Source of the DNA: Burkholderiaceae bacterium
Lineage (GTDB): Bacteria; Pseudomonadota; Gammaproteobacteria; Burkholderiales; Burkholderiaceae
Direction: 5' to 3'
DNA: 17,754 nucleotides
Assembly: GCA_017998575.1 (NCBI GenBank)
Contig: JAGOCV010000045.1
Coordinates: forward strand, 1 to 17,754
The notes under the pieces are model-generated. The model was given only the letters and a program-made list of their open reading frames with translations. It did no database searches and was not told the DNA's origin. Below, one piece after another: positions 1-6,217 of this stretch. The position numbers and the translations under genes are program-made. Positions within the stretch are counted from its first letter, which is position 1. Every line of letters starts with the position of its first letter.

Positions 1-1830
1 CGTCTCGGCCGTGACCACGCCGCCGTATTCCTCGCCCAGGTGCTCGCGCATGTATTTGCACTTCAGCCAGGCTTCGACGTCGCGGCTGGCCTCGTCGGCG
101 CGCCGCTCGTTGGCGCTGCAGTGCAGGCCCGCGGCCTGCCACGCCTGTTGCTCGGCGCTGGCCTTCTTGGGTTTCTGCGTGGGAGCCGGTACGCGCGACG
201 CCAGGCGCCGCGCCAGCTTGGCATGCGCTTCGCCAGGCGTGGGCAGTGCGGGCAGCTCGTACTTCCGGTGAGCGAGGATTGCCTTGATCACGCGGTGTAC
301 CAGCAGGTCGGGATAACGGCGGATCGGGCTGGTGAAGTGCGTGTAGGCCTCATACGCCAGGCCGAAGTGACCACTGTTGATCGGCGTGTAGATGGCCTGC
401 TGCATCGAGCGCAGCAGCATCGAGTGGATCTGCTGGGCGTCGGGCCGCTCCTTGGTGGCCTGGGCGATGGCCTGGAACTCGCCGGGCGACGGCTCGTCGC
501 TGACCGTGAGGTTCACGCCGACCGCCCGCAGGTAGTTGCGCAGGATCTCCTTCTTTTCCGGCGTGGGGCCTTCGTGCACGCGGTAGAGGCCAGGGTGCTT
601 GCTCTGCGCGATGAAATCCGCCGAGCACACGTTGGCCGCCAACATCGCCTCTTCGATCAGCCGGTGGGCATCGTTCCGCACGCGCGGCACGATCTTCTCG
701 ATGCGGCCGTTCTCGTCGCAGACGATTTGCGTCTCGACAGTGTCGAAGTCGATGGCTCCGCGCTGGCCACGCGCAGCCAGCAGTGCGCGATACACGTCGT
801 GCAGGTTGATCAGGTGCGGCACGAGATCCTTGCGTCGCACCGCCTCGGGACCGCGCGTGTTCGCCAGGATGGCCGCGACCTCGGTGTAGGTGAAACGTGC
901 ATGGCTCCACATCACCGCCGGGTAGAACTGGTAGGCATGCACCTCACCCTTGGCGGTGACGAGCATGTCGCACACCATGCACAGGCGCTCCACTTCGGGG
1001 TTGAGCGAGCACAGGCCGTTTGACAGCTTCTCCGGCAGCATGGGGATCACGCGGCGCGGGAAGTACACGCTCGTGGCGCGATCGTAGGCATCGATGTCGA
1101 GGGCCGATCCGGTCTCGACGTAGTGGCTCACGTCGGCGATCGCGACCAGCAGCCGCCAGCCTTTGCCGCGGCCCACGCGCGCGGGCTCGCAATAGACGGC
1201 ATCGTCGAAGTCGCGCGCATCCTCACCGTCGATGGTGACCAGCGGAACATCCGTCAGATCGACACGCTGCTTGCGGTCGGCGGCACGCACCTTGTCGGGT
1301 AGCGCGCGTGCCTGCGCGATGCAGGCAGGCGAGAACTCGTGGGGCACGCCGTACTTGCGCACGGCGATCTCGATCTCCATGCCCGGATCGTCGACCTGGC
1401 CCAGCACTTCCTTCACGCGGCCCACGGGCTGGCCGTACAGGCTGGGCGGCTCCGTCAGCTCGACCACGACGACCTCGCCCGGCTTGGCAGGGCCCGTCGC
1501 GCCCTTGGGAATCAGGACGTCCTGGCCATAGCGTTTGTCCTCGGGTGCGACGAGCCACACACCGCTTTCCTGCAGCAGGCGGCCGATGATCGGATGCTCA
1601 GGGCGCTCGACGATCTCGACCACACGCCCTTCGGGGCGGCCGCGACGGTCCTGCCGCACGATGCGCACCTTGACGCGATCCTTGTGCAGCACGGCACGCA
1701 TCTCGTTGGGCGGCAGGTAGACGTCGGCGTCACCGTCGTCGCGCTGCAGGAAGCCATGGCCATCACGGTGGCCCTGGACGGAACCCTCGACTTCGTCGAG
1801 CAGGCTTGTTGCGATCTTGTTTGTTTTGAT
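1..1830 (-). CDS. rnr: Ribonuclease R (3' end beyond window; start codon unclear)
   Basis: This is a processive 3'-5' exoribonuclease of the RNB/RNase II family, acting in the cytoplasm on structured RNA. About 610 codons lie in the window. Two cold-shock-like RNA-binding regions at about residues 10-170 precede the RNB catalytic domain. That domain contains DGEDARDFDD near residues 197-206, whose aspartates bind the catalytic metals. The window edge cuts the gene at the start of the C-terminal S1 domain (EEYGGVVTAE). The N-terminal winged helix seen in many RNase R proteins is absent, because a tRNA gene lies immediately upstream. No ATG or TTG is in frame upstream of LLDEVEG. The only GTG, at 1912-1914, lies inside the tRNA-Leu antisense and has an in-frame stop just upstream. 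I place the start at an ATC codon (1828-1830), 7 bases after AAGAGA and followed by KTNKIATS. Family identity is certain; the start is inference. Confidence 0.93.
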   Translation of the reverse strand, partial: MKTNKIATSLLDEVEGSVQGHRDGHGFLQRDDGDADVYLPPNEMRAVLHKDRVKVRIVRQDRRGRPEGRVVEIVERPEHPIIGRLLQESGVWLVAPEDKRYGQDVLIPKGATGPAKPGEVVVVELTEPPSLYGQPVGRVKEVLGQVDDPGMEIEIAVRKYGVPHEFSPACIAQARALPDKVRAADRKQRVDLTDVPLVTIDGEDARDFDDAVYCEPARVGRGKGWRLLVAIADVSHYVETGSALDIDAYDRATSVYFPRRVIPMLPEKLSNGLCSLNPEVERLCMVCDMLVTAKGEVHAYQFYPAVMWSHARFTYTEVAAILANTRGPEAVRRKDLVPHLINLHDVYRALLAARGQRGAIDFDTVETQIVCDENGRIEKIVPRVRNDAHRLIEEAMLAANVCSADFIAQSKHPGLYRVHEGPTPEKKEILRNYLRAVGVNLTVSDEPSPGEFQAIAQATKERPDAQQIHSMLLRSMQQAIYTPINSGHFGLAYEAYTHFTSPIRRYPDLLVHRVIKAILAHRKYELPALPTPGEAHAKLARRLASRVPAPTQKPKKASAEQQAWQAAGLHCSANERRADEASRDVEAWLKCKYMREHLGEEYGGVVTAET

Positions 1831-1838
1831 GATAGAAT
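1809..1838 (+). promoter_or_regulatory. Probable sigma70 promoter of tRNA-Leu
   Basis: A -35-like TTGCGA (1809-1814) and a -10 TAGAAT (1833-1838) are separated by 18 bases. This would start transcription near 1845, giving a leader of about 40 nt before the tRNA. The -10 differs from TATAAT at one position. The element lies over the first codons and SD of rnr, which is read in the opposite direction. The assignment is inferred from spacing and from the dedicated terminator after the tRNA. Confidence 0.5.
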
Positions 1839-1886
1839 CTCTTTCTTTCCTGAAATCGATACCGGCTGCAGCAATGCAACCGGTTG

Positions 1887-1971
<85 letters not shown>

Positions 1972-1987
1972 AGTTTATTGGTAATTG

Positions 1988-2020
1988 AAGCCACTGCAGC
2001 GATGCGGTGGCTTTTCTTTT
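1988..2020 (+). terminator. Rho-independent terminator of tRNA-Leu
   Basis: AAGCCACTGCA (1988-1998) pairs with TGCGGTGGCTT (2003-2013, one G-U pair) around a GCGA tetraloop. The T-rich tail TTCTTTT follows directly. Position and strand fit termination of the tRNA-Leu transcript. Confidence 0.85.
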
Positions 2021-2081
2021 GGGCGGGCGCCTGCGCAGCGGCGCGCGTCGTTTCCCGCACAGCTTGCACTGCTGCCACGAT

Positions 2082-2097
2082 GGCCTTCGCGAAGGCC
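2082..2097 (-). other. Perfect 16-bp palindrome downstream of rimO
   Basis: GGCCTTCGCGAAGGCC is fully self-complementary. Flanking CCACG/CGTGG can extend the stem with a small bulge. It begins about 26 bases after the rimO stop. No T-tract follows on the minus strand, so a role as 3' end or terminator of rimO is only possible, not shown. Confidence 0.35.
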
Positions 2098-2122
2098 GTG
2101 GCGAGCCCGTGGCGATGCGCCG

Positions 2123-3526
2123 TCAGATCGGCACCCCGATCAGGTCGTGGCCTTCGGTGCCCACGATGCGCGCACGGGTGAACTCGCCCACCTTCAGCGT
2201 CTTGCTGATCTTCTCGGGCGGCAGCAGCCGCACCACGCCGTCGATTTCGGGCGCATCCGCATAGCTGCGACCCACCCCACCCTTGCGGCCCAAGGCCGGG
2301 GCGCTGTCCACCAGCACCTGCATCGTTGCACCGATACGGCGATGCAGCCGCGCGGCCGAGACTTCCTCGGTCACCGCCATGAAACGCGCGCGGCGTTCCT
2401 CGCGCACTTCAGCGGGAAGCATCCCCGGTATTTCGTTGGCTGCTGCACCCTCGACGGGGCTGTAGGCGAAGCAGCCCGCACGGTCGACACCCGCTTCGCG
2501 CATGAAGTCGAGCAGGTGCTGGAACTCCGCCTCGGTCTCGCCCGGAAAGCCAGCGATGAAGGTACTGCGGATCACCAGCTCGGGACAGGCTTCGCGCCAG
2601 CGCGCGATCCGCTCCAGATTCCTTTCGCCACTGGCCGGCCGCTTCATGCGCCGAAGTACGTCGGGGTGGCTGTGCTGGAACGGCACGTCCAGATAGGGCA
2701 GTACACGGCCGCTGGCCATGTACGGGATCACGTCGTCCACGCTCGGATACGGGTACACATAGTGCAGACGAACCCAGGCGCCATACGGCTCGGCCAGATC
2801 ACCCAAGGTCTGCACCAGATCCAGCATGCGCGTCTTGACCGGCTTGCCGTCCCAGAAACCCGTGCGGTACTTCACGTCGACGCCGTAGGCCGAGGTGTCC
2901 TGGCTGATCACCAGCAACTCCTTCACGCCACCCTCGAACAGCGCCCGTGCCTCCTTGAGCACGTCACCCACGGGCCGCGACACCAGGTCGCCGCGCATCG
3001 AGGGGATGATGCAGAAGGTGCAGCGGTGATTGCAGCCTTCGCTGATCTTGAGGTAGGCGTAATGGCGCGGTGTGAGCTTCACGCCCGCCTCGCCGAAGCC
3101 ACCGGGAATCAGGTCGACAAACGGATCGTGCGGCTTGGGCAGATGGTTGTGAACGGCGTCCATCACCTCCTGCGTGGCATGCGGACCGGTCACGGCCAGC
3201 ACGCTCGGATGCATCTGCTGCACCAGGTTTCCGCCGGATTCGCCCGCGCGCGCGCCCAGGCAGCCGGTGACGATCACGCGGCCGTTGGCGGCCAGCGCCT
3301 CGCCGATGGTGTCGAGGCTTTCGCGGACGGCATCGTCGATGAAACCGCAGGTGTTGACGATGACGAGGTCCGCGCCTTCGAAGGTCTTGGACGTCTGGTA
3401 TCCCTCGGCGCTCAACTGCGTCAGGATCAGTTCGGAATCGGTCAGGGCCTTGGGGCAGCCCAGACTCACGAAACCTACCCGCGGCGCTTCGGCGGCCGTC
3501 TTCGTGGGGGTGGCAAGTTCACTCAT
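2123..3526 (-). CDS. rimO: Ribosomal protein S12 methylthiotransferase RimO
   Basis: This radical-SAM enzyme adds a methylthio group to the conserved aspartate of ribosomal protein S12, using two iron-sulfur clusters. The 467 residues show the UPF0004 domain with cluster cysteines C24 (SLGCPK), C60 (NTCGF) and C89 (VTGCLG). The radical-SAM motif CNHRCTFC follows, with C165, C169 and C172. The RimO-specific DTSAYG stretch and a C-terminal TRAM RNA-binding domain (about 395-467) complete the protein. Its length is normal for the family. The RimO type, rather than MiaB, is supported by [12 protein letters not shown] and by the [13 protein letters not shown] region after the cluster motif. No clear Shine-Dalgarno precedes the ATG. 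The gene starts 55 bases after the phaR stop on the same strand, so co-transcription is possible. Confidence 0.97.
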   Translation of the reverse strand: MSELATPTKTAAEAPRVGFVSLGCPKALTDSELILTQLSAEGYQTSKTFEGADLVIVNTCGFIDDAVRESLDTIGEALAANGRVIVTGCLGARAGESGGNLVQQMHPSVLAVTGPHATQEVMDAVHNHLPKPHDPFVDLIPGGFGEAGVKLTPRHYAYLKISEGCNHRCTFCIIPSMRGDLVSRPVGDVLKEARALFEGGVKELLVISQDTSAYGVDVKYRTGFWDGKPVKTRMLDLVQTLGDLAEPYGAWVRLHYVYPYPSVDDVIPYMASGRVLPYLDVPFQHSHPDVLRRMKRPASGERNLERIARWREACPELVIRSTFIAGFPGETEAEFQHLLDFMREAGVDRAGCFAYSPVEGAAANEIPGMLPAEVREERRARFMAVTEEVSAARLHRRIGATMQVLVDSAPALGRKGGVGRSYADAPEIDGVVRLLPPEKISKTLKVGEFTRARIVGTEGHDLIGVPI

Positions 3527-3581
3527 GGACGGTATTGTCCCAGCAAAGCCGGCCCGCCCGCCGGCAAACCACGGGCGACCC

Positions 3582-4115
3582 TCAGCGTTTGATGCCGAAG
3601 GCCTCCATCATCTGCTCGGTCTGCTTCTGCATCTGGTCCTGCATCTGTACGAACATGTTCCTGGATTGCTCGACGTAATTGCCCATCACGCCCTGCATCA
3701 GCGGCGTCTGCATGTTCATGAACTGGGCCCACATCTCTGGCGTGACGCCGGGCGACTGCTCTGCCAGGCGATTTTGCATGTCCATCATGGCCTGGACGTT
3801 GCGCTCGAGGTACGTGCCCATGAAGCCCTGCATGGCATGGCCGTAGAAGCGGATGATGTTGGCGAGCACTGCCTCTGAGAACATCGGCTGGCCCCCGGCT
3901 TCTTCTTCGAGGATGATCTGCAGGAGGATGCTGCGCGTGAGTTCTTCGCCAGACTTCGCATCCCGCACCACGAAAGGCTGCCCTCCCATCACCAGCTGGC
4001 GGACTTCTGCCAGCGTGATGTAGGACGACGTGGTGGTGTCGTAGAGCCGCCGGTTGGGGTACTTCTTGATGACACGCTGCGTGGTCTTGCCGGTGGCGGC
4101 CTTGTTGTCTTGCAC
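3582..4115 (-). CDS. phaR: Polyhydroxyalkanoate synthesis regulator PhaR
   Basis: PhaR binds DNA to repress phasin (phaP) and its own gene, and also binds nascent PHB granules, which releases the repression. The 177-residue protein carries the PhaR N-terminal DNA-binding domain ([29 protein letters not shown]) at about residues 10-75. A Met/Gln-rich PHB-accumulation region follows, with repeats such as [21 protein letters not shown], that probably associates with the granule. I prefer the GTG start at 4113-4115, because AGGAG lies 8 bases upstream; a GTG eight codons earlier has no such site. A 3-hydroxybutyrate dehydrogenase elsewhere in the window fits a PHB-accumulating host. The control region contains a TTGC-N3-GCAA dyad that may be an autoregulatory operator. 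Confidence 0.95.
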   Translation of the reverse strand: MQDNKAATGKTTQRVIKKYPNRRLYDTTTSSYITLAEVRQLVMGGQPFVVRDAKSGEELTRSILLQIILEEEAGGQPMFSEAVLANIIRFYGHAMQGFMGTYLERNVQAMMDMQNRLAEQSPGVTPEMWAQFMNMQTPLMQGVMGNYVEQSRNMFVQMQDQMQKQTEQMMEAFGIKR

Positions 4116-4141
4116 GAAGTGAGCTCCTGGAGACGGCACGC

Positions 4142-4160
4142 GACAGTCAACTCAACTGTC
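4142..4160. promoter_or_regulatory. Inverted repeat in the phaR leader
   Basis: GACAGT (4142-4147) and ACTGTC (4155-4160) form perfect 6-bp arms around 7 bases, 27-45 bases upstream of the phaR start. It could be an operator or an RNA hairpin in the leader. Function is unknown. Confidence 0.3.
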
Positions 4161-4162
4161 TA

Positions 4163-4182
4163 TTGCGCCGCAACACATTCTA
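4163..4182 (-). promoter_or_regulatory. Candidate phaR promoter -10 with overlapping PhaR operator
   Basis: On the minus strand a -10-like TAGAAT occupies 4177-4182. The 11-bp palindrome TTGCGGCGCAA (4163-4173) begins four bases downstream, where transcription would start. PhaR proteins are known to bind TGC-rich dyads of the form TGC-N3-GCA and to repress their own gene, and this sequence fits that pattern. No good -35 hexamer is visible. The assignment is inference from motif, position and family knowledge. Confidence 0.45.
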
Positions 4183-4238
4183 TGGAGCCCCTTGCGCACG
4201 TCCCCTAGGTGAAGCCCTGACCGGGCCTGCCGGGAGCG

Positions 4239-4502
4239 TCAGCGCACCATCAGCCAGACCAGGAAGCCCACGCCACCCACGGCCGCCACGCAGACGGCCG
4301 CGGCCAGCCAGTCCCAGGCGCGCGCCAGACGGTTCCGGCGACGGGCCCGCTCGCGCAATGGCTCGTCGTCGAGCCACTGCTCGACCAGAATCGTGCTGCG
4401 CAAGTCGAGCGCGCCGGAGTCGAGTTCTTCCTCCAGTTTGGCCACGCCGTTGGCAGCCGCGAACTCGCGCACCTGCTTGCGGTCGCGAAACTTCAAATCC
4501 AT
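4239..4502 (-). CDS. Small conserved-looking single-helix membrane protein, function unknown
   Basis: I do not recognise this 87-residue protein. The first 60 residues are charged and probably helical (RKQVREFAAANG, LEEELDSGALDL, DEPLRERARRRNRLARAW). The C-terminus is one hydrophobic segment at about 65-86 (LAAAVCVAAVGGVGFLVWLM) ending in a single Arg. That suggests a tail-anchored or C-terminal one-pass inner-membrane protein with a cytoplasmic N-terminus, given the Arg cluster before the helix. A GGGA eight bases before the ATG is a weak ribosome-binding site. A perfect 10-bp inverted repeat lies 17 bases upstream. It lies between phaR and the phospholipase D gene on the same strand. The frame keeps the high-GC codon pattern of its neighbours. 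Confidence 0.6.
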   Translation of the reverse strand: MDLKFRDRKQVREFAAANGVAKLEEELDSGALDLRSTILVEQWLDDEPLRERARRRNRLARAWDWLAAAVCVAAVGGVGFLVWLMVR

Positions 4503-4519
4503 ATGCTGATTCCCAACGA

Positions 4520-4544
4520 TGTTTGCTTAAATCGTAAGCAAACA
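4520..4544. repeat. Perfect 10-bp inverted repeat upstream of the small membrane protein gene
   Basis: Arms TGTTTGCTTA (4520-4529) and TAAGCAAACA (4535-4544) flank AATCG. The element is AT-rich within GC-rich DNA, has no T-tract, and sits 17 bases upstream of the ATG at 4502. This looks more like a repressor operator or a leader hairpin than a terminator. A shorter repeat, GTCCA-N6-TGGAC, lies close by at 4551-4566. Confidence 0.5.
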
Positions 4545-4601
4545 AGACGCGTCCAGATGTGTGGACACGTATCCAAAGGTTCTGCAGCAGCGATCGGCCC
4601 C

Positions 4602-5873
4602 TCAGAGCTGCGAGCGCACCAGCCCGCCCACCGACTCCTTCGCCCGCTGCCACAACGGCCTGGCGCGCCACTCCTCCAGAGTGACTTGCCTGGAACGCTT
4701 CAGGTCGGCCTCGAACACTTGCGTCTGGCGCTGAGCGAAGGCGGCGTCGTAGACGTTGAGGTTGGCTTCGTCGTTGAGGCGGAACGAGCGCGGATCGAAG
4801 TTCGTCGAGCCCACTGACGTCAGCAAGCCGTCGATCACCAGCACCTTGCAGTGGTACATCGTCGGCTGGAACTCGTAGATCTGCGCTCCCGCCTCGAGCA
4901 GTGGCCCCCACATGCCCTTGGACGTGGCCCTCACCGTCTCCGCGTCCGTGATGGGTCCCGGAACGATGATGCGCAGGCGCACGCCGCGCCGCATCGCATC
5001 GACCAGCAACTCCACGCTGCGCTGATCCGGCACGAAGTAAGCCATCGCGAGATCGATCGAACGATCGGCCGCCGTGATGGCCATGTGATACATCAACTCC
5101 ATGTTCTCGCTGCCGCCTGCCGGCGAACTCGAGAACATCTGCGCGCCGACTCCACCCGCTACCGGCTCCAGCGCAGGAAAGTAGTCATCGCCATGCAGGG
5201 TCTCGCCCTCGACCTTCATCCAGTTGTCGAGGAACGTGGCCTGCATCTGCGCGACCACCGGCCCTTCCACGCGGAAGTGCGTATCGCGCCAGTGCTTGGC
5301 ATCCTGCGCCGAGCCGGTCCACTCGGGCGCGATGCCAACGCCGCCGGTGAAACCGATGCGGCCGTCCACCACCAGCAGCTTGCGGTGGGTGCGGTTGTTG
5401 AGCTTGGCGAGCGTGTACCAGTGCGGCTTGTGGAACTTGCGCACCTGAACGCCGGCCGCCTGCATGTCGTGCAGCAACGCCTCGTCCATGCTCGCGCTGC
5501 CCACCCAATCGAGGAGTACATGCACCTTCACACCGGCCCGCGCCCGTTCAGCAAGCGCTTCGGCGAACGCGCGGCCAATGTCACCGGACCAGTAGATGTA
5601 GGTCTCGAACGTGATGGTCCGCCGGGCCGAGCGGATCGCCTCCAGCATCGGCGGGAAGATCTGGTCTCCGTTGAGCAGTTCCTGCACGGCATTGCCCGCT
5701 GCGATGGGCGGTCCCAGCAGGCTTCCCATGGCCCGCTGGAACTGCGGATCGGCCAGCCCATAGAGTCGGGGCAGCTTCTGCCGCATGTGCTGCTCGCCGG
5801 CTGAAAAATTGAGCACCAGCAGAACCGCGACGATAAGGAGCGCGGCGGCGATCAGCGCCGTCCCGGATTTCAT
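4602..5873 (-). CDS. Cardiolipin synthase / phospholipase D-family protein
   Basis: The enzyme belongs to the two-HKD-motif phospholipase D superfamily and most resembles bacterial cardiolipin synthases, which transfer phosphatidyl groups at the inner membrane. The 423-residue protein starts with one membrane helix (about residues 5-22, ALIAAALLIVAVLLVL). The first catalytic motif, THRKLLVVDG, has HxKxxxxD and is followed by GFTGGVGI. The second is YHCKVLVIDG with GSTNFDPRS. FETYIYWSGDIGRAF is also typical of this group. I chose the ATG at 5871-5873 because AAGGA lies 9 bases upstream; an in-frame ATG seven codons earlier lacks such a site. Whether the product is cardiolipin, another phospholipid or a hydrolysis product cannot be told from sequence. 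It reads away from tRNA-Val behind a strong terminator, so it needs its own promoter in 5895-6059. Confidence 0.9.
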   Translation of the reverse strand: MKSGTALIAAALLIVAVLLVLNFSAGEQHMRQKLPRLYGLADPQFQRAMGSLLGPPIAAGNAVQELLNGDQIFPPMLEAIRSARRTITFETYIYWSGDIGRAFAEALAERARAGVKVHVLLDWVGSASMDEALLHDMQAAGVQVRKFHKPHWYTLAKLNNRTHRKLLVVDGRIGFTGGVGIAPEWTGSAQDAKHWRDTHFRVEGPVVAQMQATFLDNWMKVEGETLHGDDYFPALEPVAGGVGAQMFSSSPAGGSENMELMYHMAITAADRSIDLAMAYFVPDQRSVELLVDAMRRGVRLRIIVPGPITDAETVRATSKGMWGPLLEAGAQIYEFQPTMYHCKVLVIDGLLTSVGSTNFDPRSFRLNDEANLNVYDAAFAQRQTQVFEADLKRSRQVTLEEWRARPLWQRAKESVGGLVRSQL

Positions 5874-6059
5874 GGCCAGCTTTCCTTTTCTCATGAGTCC
5901 AATGACAGCAATGGCGCGGCGGCGCGGCGCGCCAGCGTGCATATAAGAGGAGGTGGCGCTAATTGTTCCGGGCACCGTGCCGGACGTCGTAGGCCAATGG
6001 CCGTGCCGGCCGTAGGAGCAGTGCGACGCCCGCAACGCGCAGAAGAGCCGCCAATGAGA

Positions 6060-6089
6060 AAAGCCCTCCAGACCGAGGTCTGGAGGGCC
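6060..6089 (-). terminator. Rho-independent terminator after tRNA-Val
   Basis: GCCCTCCAGACC (6064-6075) and GGTCTGGAGGGC (6078-6089) form perfect 12-bp arms around two bases. On the minus strand TTTTCTC follows. It lies 18 bases beyond the tRNA-Val 3' end and should insulate the phospholipase D gene. Confidence 0.9.
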
Positions 6090-6107
6090 GGATACCAATG
6101 GTTAGTT

Positions 6108-6183
6108 GGTAGGCGCGATTGGACTCGAACCAACGACCCCCACCATGTCAAGGTGGTGCTCTAACCAGCTGAGCTACGCGCCT
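6108..6183 (-). tRNA. tRNA-Val (anticodon GAC)
   Basis: The acceptor stem AGGCGCG pairs with CGCGCCT, followed by discriminator A and an encoded CCA (minus-strand 3' end at 6108). The anticodon stem CCACC/GGTGG holds the loop TTGACAT, giving anticodon GAC for GUC/GUU valine codons. The D-arm (TAGCTCAGCTGGTTAGAGC) and the T-arm (GTTCGAGTCC) are standard. The gene is 76 nt long. Confidence 0.97.
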
Positions 6184-6202
6184 GAATTCGTTCGAGCCCG
6201 CG

Positions 6203-6211
6203 ATTGTAGCA
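6203..6211 (-). promoter_or_regulatory. Extended -10 promoter element of tRNA-Val
   Basis: TGCTACAAT on the minus strand matches an extended -10 (TGn-TATAAT with one mismatch). It is placed 19 bases before the tRNA 5' end and directly after the relA stop. No good -35 hexamer is seen in the relA 3' end. Confidence 0.55.
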
Positions 6212-6217
6212 GGGTTT

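Noticed and set aside
40..1023. 327-codon plus-strand frame antisense to rnr
   Set aside because: It is the mirror of the RNase R frame. Composition is rich in His, Arg, Gly and Val with no domain, and the minus strand gives a clear RNB protein.
1985..3592. 535-codon plus-strand frame antisense to rimO
   Set aside because: It begins in the tRNA terminator and mirrors the unmistakable RimO frame. Long open antisense frames are expected at this GC content.
4520..4544. Reading the 10-bp inverted repeat as a terminator of the phospholipase D gene
   Set aside because: The stem is AT-rich, no T-tract follows on the minus strand, and it lies closer to the next start codon than to the preceding stop.
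5874..6098. N-terminal extension of the phospholipase D frame
   Set aside because: The extra 75 residues run through the tRNA-Val terminator. A proper Shine-Dalgarno and membrane helix support the ATG at 5873.
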